The notes under the pieces: generated by a model
The model's database searches: none
The model's input: only the letters and a program-made list of their open reading frames with translations
Told to the model about the DNA's origin: nothing
Translations under genes and position numbers: made by a program
Source: Otis tarda
Taxonomy: Eukaryota > Chordata > Aves > Otidiformes > Otididae
Length of the DNA: 64,000 nucleotides
Direction of reading: 5' to 3'
NCBI GenBank assembly: GCA_026413225.1
Contig: CM048554.1
Span: 5,162,001 to 5,226,000, forward strand
In this document: positions 51,701 to 59,306 of the stretch, piece by piece
Layout: each line of letters begins with the position of its first letter
Numbering within the stretch: position 1 is the stretch's first letter

Positions 51701-53344
51701 TCCTACATCTGGAAGCATTAAAAAAAAAAAAATAGGTGAGCACTACTCTATCCCCTCCTGCTCCTATTTACTCCTTGGAGCTGGAGCAGTGCTTTGGCTT
51801 GTGTTTGAGCAGCACCAAGCATGAAAGGATTTCCAACCTGCGACGGGACATTCTGCATAGAACTAAGCTCTGGAATAAGTGGTCACAGTGGAGGGTAGTT
51901 TTCTTCTCTCAACATTATAAAGCTTTTCTATAAGTATCTGTAAAATTAGGGTTCTGATCTGATTTTGGAGATCTGGCCATTGAGATCCCATTAAATTAAT
52001 TACTATTGAGTTTCCTAAAGCTTTACTAAAGCTGTGTGGGATTTCCAGCTGAATTGCTCAGTCTGTGGAAAAGCAACTGGAACAGTAACCGGGATTGCTA
52101 CTCTACAGTAGATAAGCAAAGCAGGGAGGGAGAAAGACTAAAGATAAATTGGAAAAATTTTGTTTTGGTTTGTTAGACTCAGAGGGATTTAAGACAAAGC
52201 CTTTAGAGATTAGCAAAGACAAGTGCAGGGGGGTTAAATGTCTACACCAACACAGCAGCCGGAGGAAAGAGAAGCCAACAGCTGTTTAAGCAGTTGGAGC
52301 GGGCTCAGCCAGGCTGAGACGATCAGCCTCCAGCTGCCTTCTTTCCTCTCTGCAGCACTTGGGTTGATTCTCTGGGGGCAGAGCAGCAGCAGCAGATATT
52401 CAGGAGATGGGGAGCCAACTGATGTGACAGCAGTTCTGACACTGTTCCACTAAATCTGACAGCAAACACTGGTTTACTTTGTTTGTGTTGACCTTGTATT
52501 TCTGAGAAGGGTAAGCCGAGTCCAGGTTTTGACTACAGTTCAGGGGGCCAATTTGTAAGTCAAAACTGGTTTATAATAGTTCCCATTTTTTACAATGTTT
52601 CCTGGTGAAATGCTGACCTTCTGCTGGAGACCCCCCAAGCACAGCTTGGCCACCCAGTACTGAGCACTGGCTTCCACTGCTTGCTCCAGAGCTAGAATAT
52701 GCAACTCCTTTTTGCTAGGCTATGCAGCTCTGATCTAGCAATACTGCACAAGCACTCTCCAGGGAAGGCTGCCTAAGTAATTCAGTTAAGGAAGAACAAG
52801 CAAAAGGCAAAACCGACTCAGGACCTGAAAGGTACAACCCCACCACGAGAATTCCTTGCCTGCATTATAGCCCAAAATGCAGAGATGGCAGTTTCATCAG
52901 CTGATTAAATATTGGAGCCAAAGCACTCCTTGGAGAATTTATGTTAACAAAAGAAATAAAATGCAGGTAAAGCTAAAAAGATGCTAATGGATTTTACGGA
53001 CTGCTTTTTGACAGAAAATGTTAGGTGGAGGAGTGAAAGGGGAGAGACAGTTCTGAAAATGAATTATTTGAGAGTCTTTTTGATAAAAGTTTCATAAAAA
53101 TTGAGTTTTGTTCACAGAGAAAAAAAATCTAATACTGCACCATATCTACCAATAAAACAGAATTCACATCTCCCACCTCCCACCCCACTCTTAAATCATC
53201 CCCCTACCTTGAAAATGCTGCTACGTTATCTGCTAGCGTTTCCTGGTCATCCGCACCAGATCGGTAATAATCATACACTGATTTGGGGAGGAATTTTTTA
53301 GCATATTCCTCAAAATCAGCAATGCAAACTAGTTTTCCAGACAT
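27631..53344 (-). CDS. HAO1: HAO1, (S)-2-hydroxyacid (glycolate) oxidase 1, complete, 8 coding exons
   Basis: Joined exons 53344-53208, 45300-45149, 36710-36455, 32983-32808, 31849-31758, 28579-28421, 28142-28073 and 27701-27631 total 1113 nt, or 370 codons plus TAG, the same length as mammalian HAO1. All introns are GT..AG and phases agree at every junction. The protein is an FMN-dependent alpha-hydroxyacid oxidase (TIM barrel) that oxidises glycolate to glyoxylate with release of H2O2 in liver peroxisomes. Residues known in the family are all present: Tyr26, Trp110, Tyr132, Asp160, Arg167, Lys236, catalytic His260 and Arg263 ([10 protein letters not shown]), the phosphate-binding DGGVR at 291-295, and GRP at 314-316. 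The last residues, SKI, are a type-1 peroxisomal targeting signal. HAO2 is the main alternative, but the length and the TMX4 neighbour favour HAO1. Confidence 0.97.
27702..28072 (-). other. HAO1 intron 7 (371 nt)
   Basis: GTGAGA donor, CTCCTCCAG acceptor. It holds the short MIR-like relic at 27866-27930. Confidence 0.75.
27866..27930 (+). mobile_element. short MIR-like relic in HAO1 intron 7
   Basis: TAATCTACTCATTTCCCCAT followed by TATAAGACAGGGATAACAAC matches the MIR segment that runs CTCAGTTTCCCCATCTGTAAAATGGGGATAATAA. It is only 65 nt long and could be part of a longer, unrecognisable copy. Confidence 0.45.
28073..28142 (-). CDS. HAO1: HAO1 coding exon 7 (residues 325-348 part)
   Basis: The exon has 70 nt between a TGTCCCAG acceptor and a GTGAGA donor. 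It encodes [20 protein letters not shown] then ALT, the C-terminal helix of the barrel. It leaves phase 1 (first base of Gly348). Confidence 0.95.
28421..28579 (-). CDS. HAO1: HAO1 coding exon 6 (residues 272-324)
   Basis: The exon has 159 nt, phase 0 at both ends, with a CTCTTTTAG acceptor and a GTAAGT donor. It encodes [33 protein letters not shown] in part, then [23 protein letters not shown] and GRP are the FMN-phosphate contacts of the last barrel strands. Confidence 0.97.
29341..29460 (-). mobile_element. ancient MIR/CORE-SINE-like relic in HAO1 intron 5
   Basis: On the plus strand TGTTACAGGAAGGTAACCAG, GAGTTAAGTAACTTGTCCA and CCTGAATTCAAGCCCCAAGC follow the antisense MIR consensus, including the GTTAAGTNACTTGCCCA core. 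Assigned by eye. Confidence 0.5.
31101..31194. repeat. 26-bp near-perfect inverted repeat (hairpin) in HAO1 intron 5
   Basis: Arms 31101-31126 and 31169-31194 are reverse complements at 25 of 26 positions; each contains CACCTTTGGAAAAGG or its complement. The spacer is 42 nt and A-rich. It may be a MITE-like palindrome, a local inverted duplication, or an RNA hairpin precursor. It fits none of the other repeats in the window. Confidence 0.75.
31758..31849 (-). CDS. HAO1: HAO1 coding exon 5 (residues 241-271)
   Basis: The exon has 92 nt between a TTTTTTCTAG acceptor and a perfect GTAAGT donor. It encodes [20 protein letters not shown] and [10 protein letters not shown]. This is the family active-site signature, with catalytic His260 and substrate-binding Arg263. 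It ends in phase 0. Confidence 0.97.
31850..32807 (-). other. HAO1 intron 4 (958 nt)
   Basis: GTGCGT donor and TTTTTTCTAG acceptor. No repeat or exon-like block was recognised. Confidence 0.75.
32808..32983 (-). CDS. HAO1: HAO1 coding exon 4 (residues 182-241 part)
   Basis: The exon has 176 nt. It encodes [20 protein letters not shown], the mobile loop-4 region, then [24 protein letters not shown] with Lys236. The donor is GTGCGT, a weaker match than the others, and the phase is fixed by the next exon. Residue 241 becomes Ala, where the mammalian protein has Gly. Confidence 0.95.
33295..33445 (+). mobile_element. ancient MIR/CORE-SINE-like relic in HAO1 intron 3
   Basis: The order of words matches the MIR consensus: GAGCACTAATTTGAGCTC, TCTGTCCTGCCAC, GGTGACTTAGGGCATGACAC, TTTTGCCTCGTTTTCCCAC, AAAATAGGAACAGCAGTATC, then GTGAGAATAAATGCATC. 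Such copies are old and rare in birds. Assignment is by eye. Confidence 0.6.
34841..34863 (+). repeat. A23 homopolymer in HAO1 intron 3
   Basis: Twenty-three A residues follow CTGCCCCTT. No processed-gene sequence was recognised before it, so it is listed as a simple repeat. Confidence 0.85.
35975..36155 (-). mobile_element. degraded CR1 fragment in HAO1 intron 3
   Basis: On the plus strand it reads CATCAGTTGGAAGGGACCTT, TTAGTCCAGGCCCCC and CAGGACTGTGTCCAGCTGAG, the antisense of a CR1 3' end of a different subfamily from the other copies. It is strongly diverged and stops about 300 nt from exon 3. Confidence 0.8.
36455..36710 (-). CDS. HAO1: HAO1 coding exon 3 (residues 97-182)
   Basis: The exon has 256 nt between a TTCTCCAG acceptor and a GTAGG donor. 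It carries [16 protein letters not shown] (Trp110), LQLYMYKD (Tyr132) and [18 protein letters not shown] (Asp160, Arg167). This is the largest block of active-site residues in the gene. It ends in phase 2. A degraded CR1 piece sits about 300 nt downstream in intron 3. Confidence 0.97.
42472..42777 (+). mobile_element. CR1 LINE fragment in HAO1 intron 2
   Basis: It starts at TTCCAGTGCCAAAGGGGGCCTAC, passes CACTGTGAGGGTGGTGAGGC and ends at CAACCCAAACCATTCTGTGATTC. It has small deletions compared with the copies at 3.7 and 26.6 kb and is antisense to HAO1. Confidence 0.9.
43894..44190 (-). other. 98-codon open frame in HAO1 intron 2, unassigned
   Basis: The frame reads [20 protein letters not shown], then [17 protein letters not shown] and [15 protein letters not shown], ending KIQDVL. 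Amino-acid use is more protein-like than other chance frames nearby. The pattern SS.EIYEE..DF.....F...ELE.LEL faintly recalls a cyclin box, but I cannot confirm this. No clear splice sites or promoter were found, and it lies on the same strand as HAO1. Confidence 0.2.
45149..45300 (-). CDS. HAO1: HAO1 coding exon 2 (residues 46-96)
   Basis: The exon has 152 nt between a TGTGTCAG acceptor and a GTAAAC donor. It encodes [10 protein letters not shown], then [17 protein letters not shown] and ATAMQRMAH, the strand carrying the FMN-contacting ATAM motif near residues 79-82. It leaves phase 1. Confidence 0.96.
45301..53207 (-). other. HAO1 intron 1 (7907 nt)
   Basis: Bounded by a GTAGGG donor and a TGTCAG acceptor. 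It contains the A-rich tract at 47.85 kb and a repeat-free block at about 48960-49260 that could be conserved non-coding sequence. No other element was recognised. Confidence 0.7.
47848..47900 (+). repeat. A-rich low-complexity tract with CCCCA interruptions, HAO1 intron 1
   Basis: A13, then A8CCCCAAC and A7CCCCC-like units. It is simple sequence of the kind often left by decayed poly-A tails; no element body is seen beside it. Confidence 0.7.
53208..53344 (-). CDS. HAO1: HAO1 coding exon 1 (residues 1-45 and part of 46)
   Basis: The ATG is at 53344-53342 and the reading starts [17 protein letters not shown]. It contains [11 protein letters not shown] with Tyr26, which contacts the substrate carboxylate in this family. 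The exon is 137 nt and ends in phase 2 (AG of Arg46) before a GTAGGG donor. The start is supported because residue numbering then matches the family at every active-site position. Confidence 0.96.
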
Positions 53345-53540
53345 GTTTGCAGATCTCATAGAGTTAGTGTATTCCTACTTCCCTCTCTTTTAAGCTCTGT
53401 ATTTTTGTCTGTAAATCATTAATACAGGCACCTCATAATGATTCAACTTACCTACATAAAGAAAAAAAACCACACCAACTTCTTGTGTCATACTGGACTT
53501 CAGCACTGTGTTTTATTTCGTGGGGTCAAGGCCAACCTAG
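53345..53540 (-). promoter_or_regulatory. HAO1 proximal promoter region
   Basis: Three sites line up just upstream of the ATG when read on the minus strand. A TATA-like TTAAAAG lies at 53393-53387. ATTAATGATTTAC at 53423-53411 matches the HNF1 dyad at all but two defined positions. TCAAGGCCA at 53526-53534, on the plus strand, fits the NR5A2/LRH-1 extended half-site. Transcription would start near 53360, giving a very short 5' UTR. HNF1 and LRH-1 are hepatocyte regulators, which fits a liver enzyme. The sites are seen; their use is inferred. Confidence 0.45.
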
Positions 53541-54118
53541 AACATAATGGAATAAAATATGGTGAAAATAATTAATCAGCAAGGAGAGAAAGATGTAGGT
53601 GCAGCAAGCATGACTTAAACCTGCACTAAGAGGAATGTACTGTATCTCATGTATACCTGTATCATCCAAAATATCCAGGAGAATGATTCCCTGATTGAAT
53701 CTTGACTTAAAATGTAACCAATATACATTGTTTGCAACAGGTATTTGTTTGACAGGGAAAACTTACAAGTATATCATGTGTGTACATAATTCAGTTTTCT
53801 GGCGGTACACATTTCAATTATTAATGTTGTTTTATTAAAAACATATTTGGGGGAGAAGGGAGAAATCGATACCTTAATTGGAAACAAATCCCCCAAAGCA
53901 TAGTGTGAGATGTTGCAGACTTTGCAGCGTACACAGGAGCAAAGCAGTGTGTACTGTGCTCACCGCAGACCTCTCGTCCCGGTGCAAGCAAATCAGAGAG
54001 CCCCTGTTTTGCTATTTGTTATTTGTGGTGCACAAAGAAGAAATGCAATGCAACAGAAGTATGGTCGTGCCTCACTGCCTTCCATAAATTTTAGGCTTGA
54101 AGTGACTTGATTTTTCCC

Positions 54119-54139
54119 TTCTTCAGCGAGGCTGAAGAA
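54119..54139. repeat. 9-bp inverted repeat, 3-nt loop, upstream of HAO1
   Basis: TTCTTCAGC, GAG, GCTGAAGAA, about 0.78 kb upstream of the HAO1 start codon. Short enough to be chance. Confidence 0.4.
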
Positions 54140-55334
54140 TTCAGATAACATCAAGTTAAATACACATATACCTCTGTGAAAACCACAGCCATCTTCCTTG
54201 CTGCTGGTTTATAAATAACTAGGAACACAATATTCTGCAAAAAGTAAGAAAAAATACTTTGTATTCAAAAGAGATTGTCATATATCTTCGGAGAAATATC
54301 TCAGAAAGGATGGTGCCAGCTGTAATCTCAGACTCAGGAATTATGTAAAGGGAGCGATGGCACTAAGAGATTTGCACCTCTTTAACTGCTTACCCAGCTG
54401 AGGGCATCTCAGATTAAGATGTACAGAGTGGGTGAGGGGGTCATTCTTCTAGCCGGTCAGAATCTTCATGGGAGGAATTACTGGAAATTCATATCAATAT
54501 GCATACAATTACACCACGAGGCATTTATCACACGTCAGTGTCAGATACAATTCAAATCCAAACTGGCTTAACGTTGACATTTCTCCACGCTCCCAGCACA
54601 AAACTGGGGACACGTCTGCTTTCATTTATTTAAAGTTTGCCTGGCCTGTGCTAAAACCAGATATTTATCCTAGAGCATGGGACAGTAAGCACTGCACAAT
54701 AGCTAAACATCTTAATACATGCAGATGAATTCAGCCTTAGTGAATTCAAAAGTTTTTAATGTTGGAATGTCGCACAAAAACTGCTGAAGATAATGATACT
54801 GTTTCACCATTTGTCTCCTCCCGCTTTGCTGTCTTTGTGGCTTGTTCACTTAAAGAGTTAAGTTAAAAAATGAAGCTTTTCAAAATGCTTCCCAGCTGGA
54901 TCTCTCTCTCTTTCTGCTTATATATTCATTTGCCATGTTCACACAATACTCTATGAGCTGGGGTACAGGGGAAGGTGCCAATATCGGCACAAAGGAAGCA
55001 AAACAAGAAGTTTAATCTGCTGCTAAACTCAGACTAGGCCTCTCTCTCACGTGGGTAATCCCTAGGAGAGTGCAGCAAACATCTCCCAAGCACATCTGAC
55101 ACCGACATACAGGCTGACTCTGACATGGTTTCCCGCCAAGTAATTGGCTCCTCATTTAAAGAGTCTCTCTGGATGAGAGGCTTCCTCTGGCCACTTAACA
55201 AGACATCAGCTATCTGAACTTTACCCTCCAAGAACAGCATCTGACTTAACAGCAAAGAGTTTGCCCAAGTAGCCACGGTAAACCTCACTGGTAAAGGTCA
55301 GTGCAGGATTCAACTGAAATAATGAGATGTGATT

Positions 55335-55352
55335 GGGGGGGGGGGGGGGGGG
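55335..55352 (+). repeat. G18 homopolymer followed by A/C-rich tract
   Basis: Eighteen G residues at 55335-55352, then AACAAAAACAAAAAAACCCC-type sequence to about 55390. The base change is abrupt, and the tract could form quadruplex DNA or mark a difficult assembly point. Confidence 0.8.
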
Positions 55353-57729
55353 AACAAAAACAAAAAAACCCCACAACAAAACAAACAACCCACAATCAGG
55401 GTAGTGTTAACATACTCTCCCATATCTACTGCTTCTCACTTGTTCCCTCAGCAGGTCACCAGGGCATTGCTAACGGAGAACCGCGTCATGTAACTGGAGC
55501 TCAGCTAAACCAGGCTCCACAAAGGAAACTTCGCTCTTTAGTTCAAAAAGTGGTATTCACAAATTCAGGAAGAAAAACCCCACAGAAGGCTAATAAACAC
55601 GGAGATATGACTTCTGGCTCAGAAAGTAGTTCTATTACAAGCCAAAAAACTATTCTAAGAAATATCACGACATGCTTGTCCTTACGTGTGTTAGTTGCTA
55701 GAGAGGGAGATCGCTACTCAGCATTTTAGTCTGAAACTCTGTGTTCTACTGCAGGACCAGATGAACAACGTCGCCCGTCTCCTGTCAATGTGCAAAAACC
55801 TCCATAGGTGAAGGATGAGTCAGCTGCAATCTTCTCACTTCAGTAGACTGCAGTAAAGATTAACTGGAAAAGTTAACCACAGTATAGAATTACAATATTT
55901 CAATGTCCCAGTGATTACCTATTTCTCAAGACTGTTGTGCAAAGCTGTTTTATCAAGTAACTTCACTTACACACGTAAAAGGTTATTTTGACTTCCAAAT
56001 TCCCCATGAACATTTGTGAATTTCTCCAAATAAAGTCAGAAAACACCTATTTACAGATCCCAAAGTGTTTTCAGGGAGTATCTCACATCTCGGTCACAGC
56101 TGAACCAACTTATTTTGGCCCCTCCAAGTCAGTCAGAAGAATCAACAGAAAACATTTGTGTTCCCCCCCCCCGCGCCATCAGCCATCTGCAACTTCAGCA
56201 CGGGATTGAGTTGAAAATGATCAACCTGTTTTGCAGGGCTGAGGAGAGTTTCTTGGCCATTCAGCACAGTGCGCAGGTGGCCCTAACAAGCCCCCAAATG
56301 TCTATTTTGGGAAGTCAGTTGGTTGTCTGGGTTGTCAGTTGGAAGTCTGGGTACTGCTGGGGTGGAGGGAGACTGGAGCATCAAATGGAAGACCATCTCT
56401 CCTGGGAGGATCTGGATGACTGAGTACAAGGAAAAGAATCCAGGAGAGATCTACAAAGAGGTTCTCAGCGTCATTTTTGGCCCTGGAACTGCACAGCGAT
56501 AACCAGACCTAAAAGTGCCCTTATCAAGTCCTTTACGCAGGACTGAAAGTTAGACACTCTGAATGACCACTATCATTTCTGCGTGCCCCATAAGCACTGG
56601 CACAACCTATGGCAAAACGATCGGCAGGGCCTAGGTTCAGCTCTCACACTTCACTGGAATTCAGATTAACAGATGTAAAAGTCTACAGTACCAGTAGGCT
56701 CTGAGAAATTATATCTGAGCCAAGAAAAATGGCCTTTCCATATAAAACAGAAATTTAAGTTAATATATTTGATTACTAAATTCCCATTTGTTTCCTGCAT
56801 GTTTAAATATGAAGCTTTCCCTTCTGCTCAGGAAAAATGAGAGAAAGTAAAGCACACACAGTTTTTAAAGTGTTTTTCTACTGGGAAAGAAATGAACACG
56901 TTTGGTTAAAAGAAGTACTCGCTACAGTCTTCATTAAAGTAAAACACTACACTTTTTCCCCCTGTAGGGAAGAGACTGAAACAAAGGTATCAGCAGACTT
57001 GGTTGACTGGCAAGTGAGCTTACAAGAGAACTGCTGGTGCGTGATGAGTTAGGAGCAGAAGGATAAGCAGAAAATTGGAGAAAAAGGCAGCGAGTTCCCA
57101 GGGAGAGCTGCAAAAGCATCACAAGGGACATGCACCATTTCCTCCAGACAGCCCTTCACAGCCAAGCATCCTGGTGTTTTCTCTGTGCATGTGTGTGTGT
57201 AATACTCACTGCAGCCAAAAAACCTGCTGCAAAGCCACACAGCTTTTCATTTTCAATGTCTGATCAGCCCCTAGGATAAGGCACACCCTACTTGGCAGCC
57301 CCGTTGCTGGAGCTGGGAGTTACTACTGGTCCAGTTCAAAATTCCAAGGTAGAAACTCAAGCTTTTCTACTGCTCCAGTAAGCCCTCAGAGAGGTATCTC
57401 TTCCTATTTCCTCTATATAAATACACTTAGGTTTGTCTCACTGCTTATACAGAGTAATTTCCCAAACCCGATTGGATTTTGCCTGTAGTATTCTACCTGT
57501 CCGCTTTCATAGTGAAAGTTCATGTTCTTACATCATGAGATAGAACAGGAAGCAGTTCATCAAACAGTAAACCAACAAAATGCTCACAAGGGCTGCATTT
57601 GATACCATCCTCCCTTTTACTTTACATCAGGAAATCAATGCAATGGAAAAGAAGAAAACCAGTGAATGGCAAACCACCCAGCCCATACAGCAGTTCTATT
57701 CACCATGAAAAGCAGTTCAGGAAACTCAC

Positions 57730-57926
57730 CTGAAGAGAACGAATCCGTGTACTGGATCCAGTAGTTGTTCACATCATCCAAATACGTCACAGCGATGGTG
57801 CCTGGTAGTCACTTCTCCCTCCAGCACGCCTGGCCTTAAGGCCAATTTCCTTAGAAACAACTGCTTGCTGTGAACTACAATCACAAGATCCGCCATTTAG
57901 AGCTGTATGCTACTTTTTGATCGCAT
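57730..57926 (-). pseudogene. orphan exon-like block, coding frame broken; identity unknown
   Basis: On the minus strand a strong acceptor (TTTCTCCCTACAG) ends at 57927 and a perfect donor (CTTCAG|GTGAGT) starts at 57729, bounding 197 nt. No frame is open throughout. An internal ATG opens MADLVIVVHSKQLFLRKLAL and reads to a TGA. A second frame near the donor reads AVTYLDDVNNYWIQYTDSFS, which looks coding. One indel would join the two. It could be a decayed exon of a lost gene, a retro-derived piece, or a non-coding 5' exon of HAO1 or another transcript. No family was recognised. Confidence 0.35.
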
Positions 57927-58434
57927 CTGTAGGGAGAAACACACCGCTGTCCTCCAAATCCCAGAAAGCTAGCACATGATTGCCAGAGTTAGTGGATTTC
58001 TCAAGAGGGGGAAAAAAAAAACCTAACTTAACATAGAGGTGAAGCCCTCAAGGGTTCAGAGTTACACTATTTTGCCGAGCAGTCTGCATTTTATACCTTC
58101 AAGAGCATACTGCTCAGCCCAGAGTTACTACATACTTCAATCTATGAGTGCTTCTTCCAAGCATTTTTTTCACTCATGTACCAAGGAAGTAACTAATTAA
58201 TGTACAGGTTTGTTTTAACAAGTTTAAGGAATCTTCACAAGTCACAACCTCTATCATCAATTGGAAGATCAGTATTAAAAAAAAAAATCTTTTGTTAATT
58301 ACACAGATGAGCCATCTACACACTGAGAAAATGAAAACTAACTACAAGATGATAATACATACAAAATTCATATGGAATTTCAGTAAAAATACCCATAGTA
58401 TAAATTTGAACACTTTCACATAAGTGAAACACAT

Positions 58435-58459
58435 CATGGAGATGTGTAACATCTCCATG
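58435..58459. repeat. perfect 10-bp inverted repeat, 5-nt loop
   Basis: CATGGAGATG, TGTAA, CATCTCCATG. It lies in the A/T-rich block downstream of TMX4. The G-C content of the stem stands out from its surroundings. It could be a 3' UTR stem-loop if that block is transcribed. Confidence 0.6.
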
Positions 58460-59300
58460 AAGAAAGTTCACATAACAAGTGTTGCCCAGCATAGGTACAG
58501 CACAGAGTATTCCAGTACACACATACAGGTTTCAGGCAATTTTTTTTGAAAGGCTGTATGTATTTCTAGCCTCTCTAAAAAGTAACCCACTGGATTTTCG
58601 GAATGACTTGCTTTTAAGCATTCATGTCCAGATCCATCAGGGACTGCTTTTCAGAGTGGCTCACATCCTGTCTGAATTTTCAATTGGTTCTCAAAAATCT
58701 TAAAATACAGCTGTAGTTTACAAGCCTTACAGCTCTATCCTTAATCAAAACATTTTGAACAATGTTAGCATCTTCTCCAAGGACATTTTGTCTATACTGA
58801 GGTTGCAAGAACAAGTTCAATTTTTTTTTAAATTAATAACAGAACAGAGATAACAGAACACTCTGATTGCACAGAAGGTTGATACCGACTGTTTTTTTTG
58901 GAAACACATCAAGTTTAATACTATTGTAATAGTCTAATTAGCCTTACTATACTTGCACGATTCAATTAAAAAGTATTTTAGCTGAAAAAATCCTGATTCT
59001 GGAAGGTGTATTAACATTACCCTTTTCCTGCACAGCTAGTGGTCTTTCTGTTAAACCCAAGTTTAGCCTTTACAGTGTTTGAGACTTCTTGTTTGCCAGA
59101 TAAACATTAGCCAAAGTTGGGTATCTCCAGTATCATGCTACAGTATTTTTCCTACAAATGTAAAACTAAGTTGGAGATATCAATGGTTGCATAGCACCAG
59201 TTTTTCTAAAGTCTTAATCACAATTTAGTGATCTTTGTAATAAGATACTCCAATATATGTCAAACATATTCACATCCAAGCCAGTATTAATATTCCCTAC

Positions 59301-59306
59301 TTTATT
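59301..59306 (-). promoter_or_regulatory. candidate TMX4 polyadenylation signal (AATAAA)
   Basis: AATAAA on the minus strand is followed by a T/G-rich stretch suited to a downstream element. It lies about 2.8 kb below the TMX4 stop, a plausible length for a long 3' UTR. Other candidates are AATAAA at 59670-59665 and ATTAAA at 58919-58914. Confidence 0.25.

Larger units (their letters stand above)
53541..57729. other. HAO1-TMX4 intergenic interval, left part
   Basis: No gene was supported. It holds the small inverted repeat at 54119, the G18 tract at 55335 and a C10 run at 56163-56172. The remainder is unique sequence with short chance frames. Confidence 0.5.

Noticed and set aside
27631-53344. 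HAO2 instead of HAO1
   Set aside because: The product has 370 residues with numbering identical to HAO1, and TMX4 lies next to it on the same strand as in other vertebrates.
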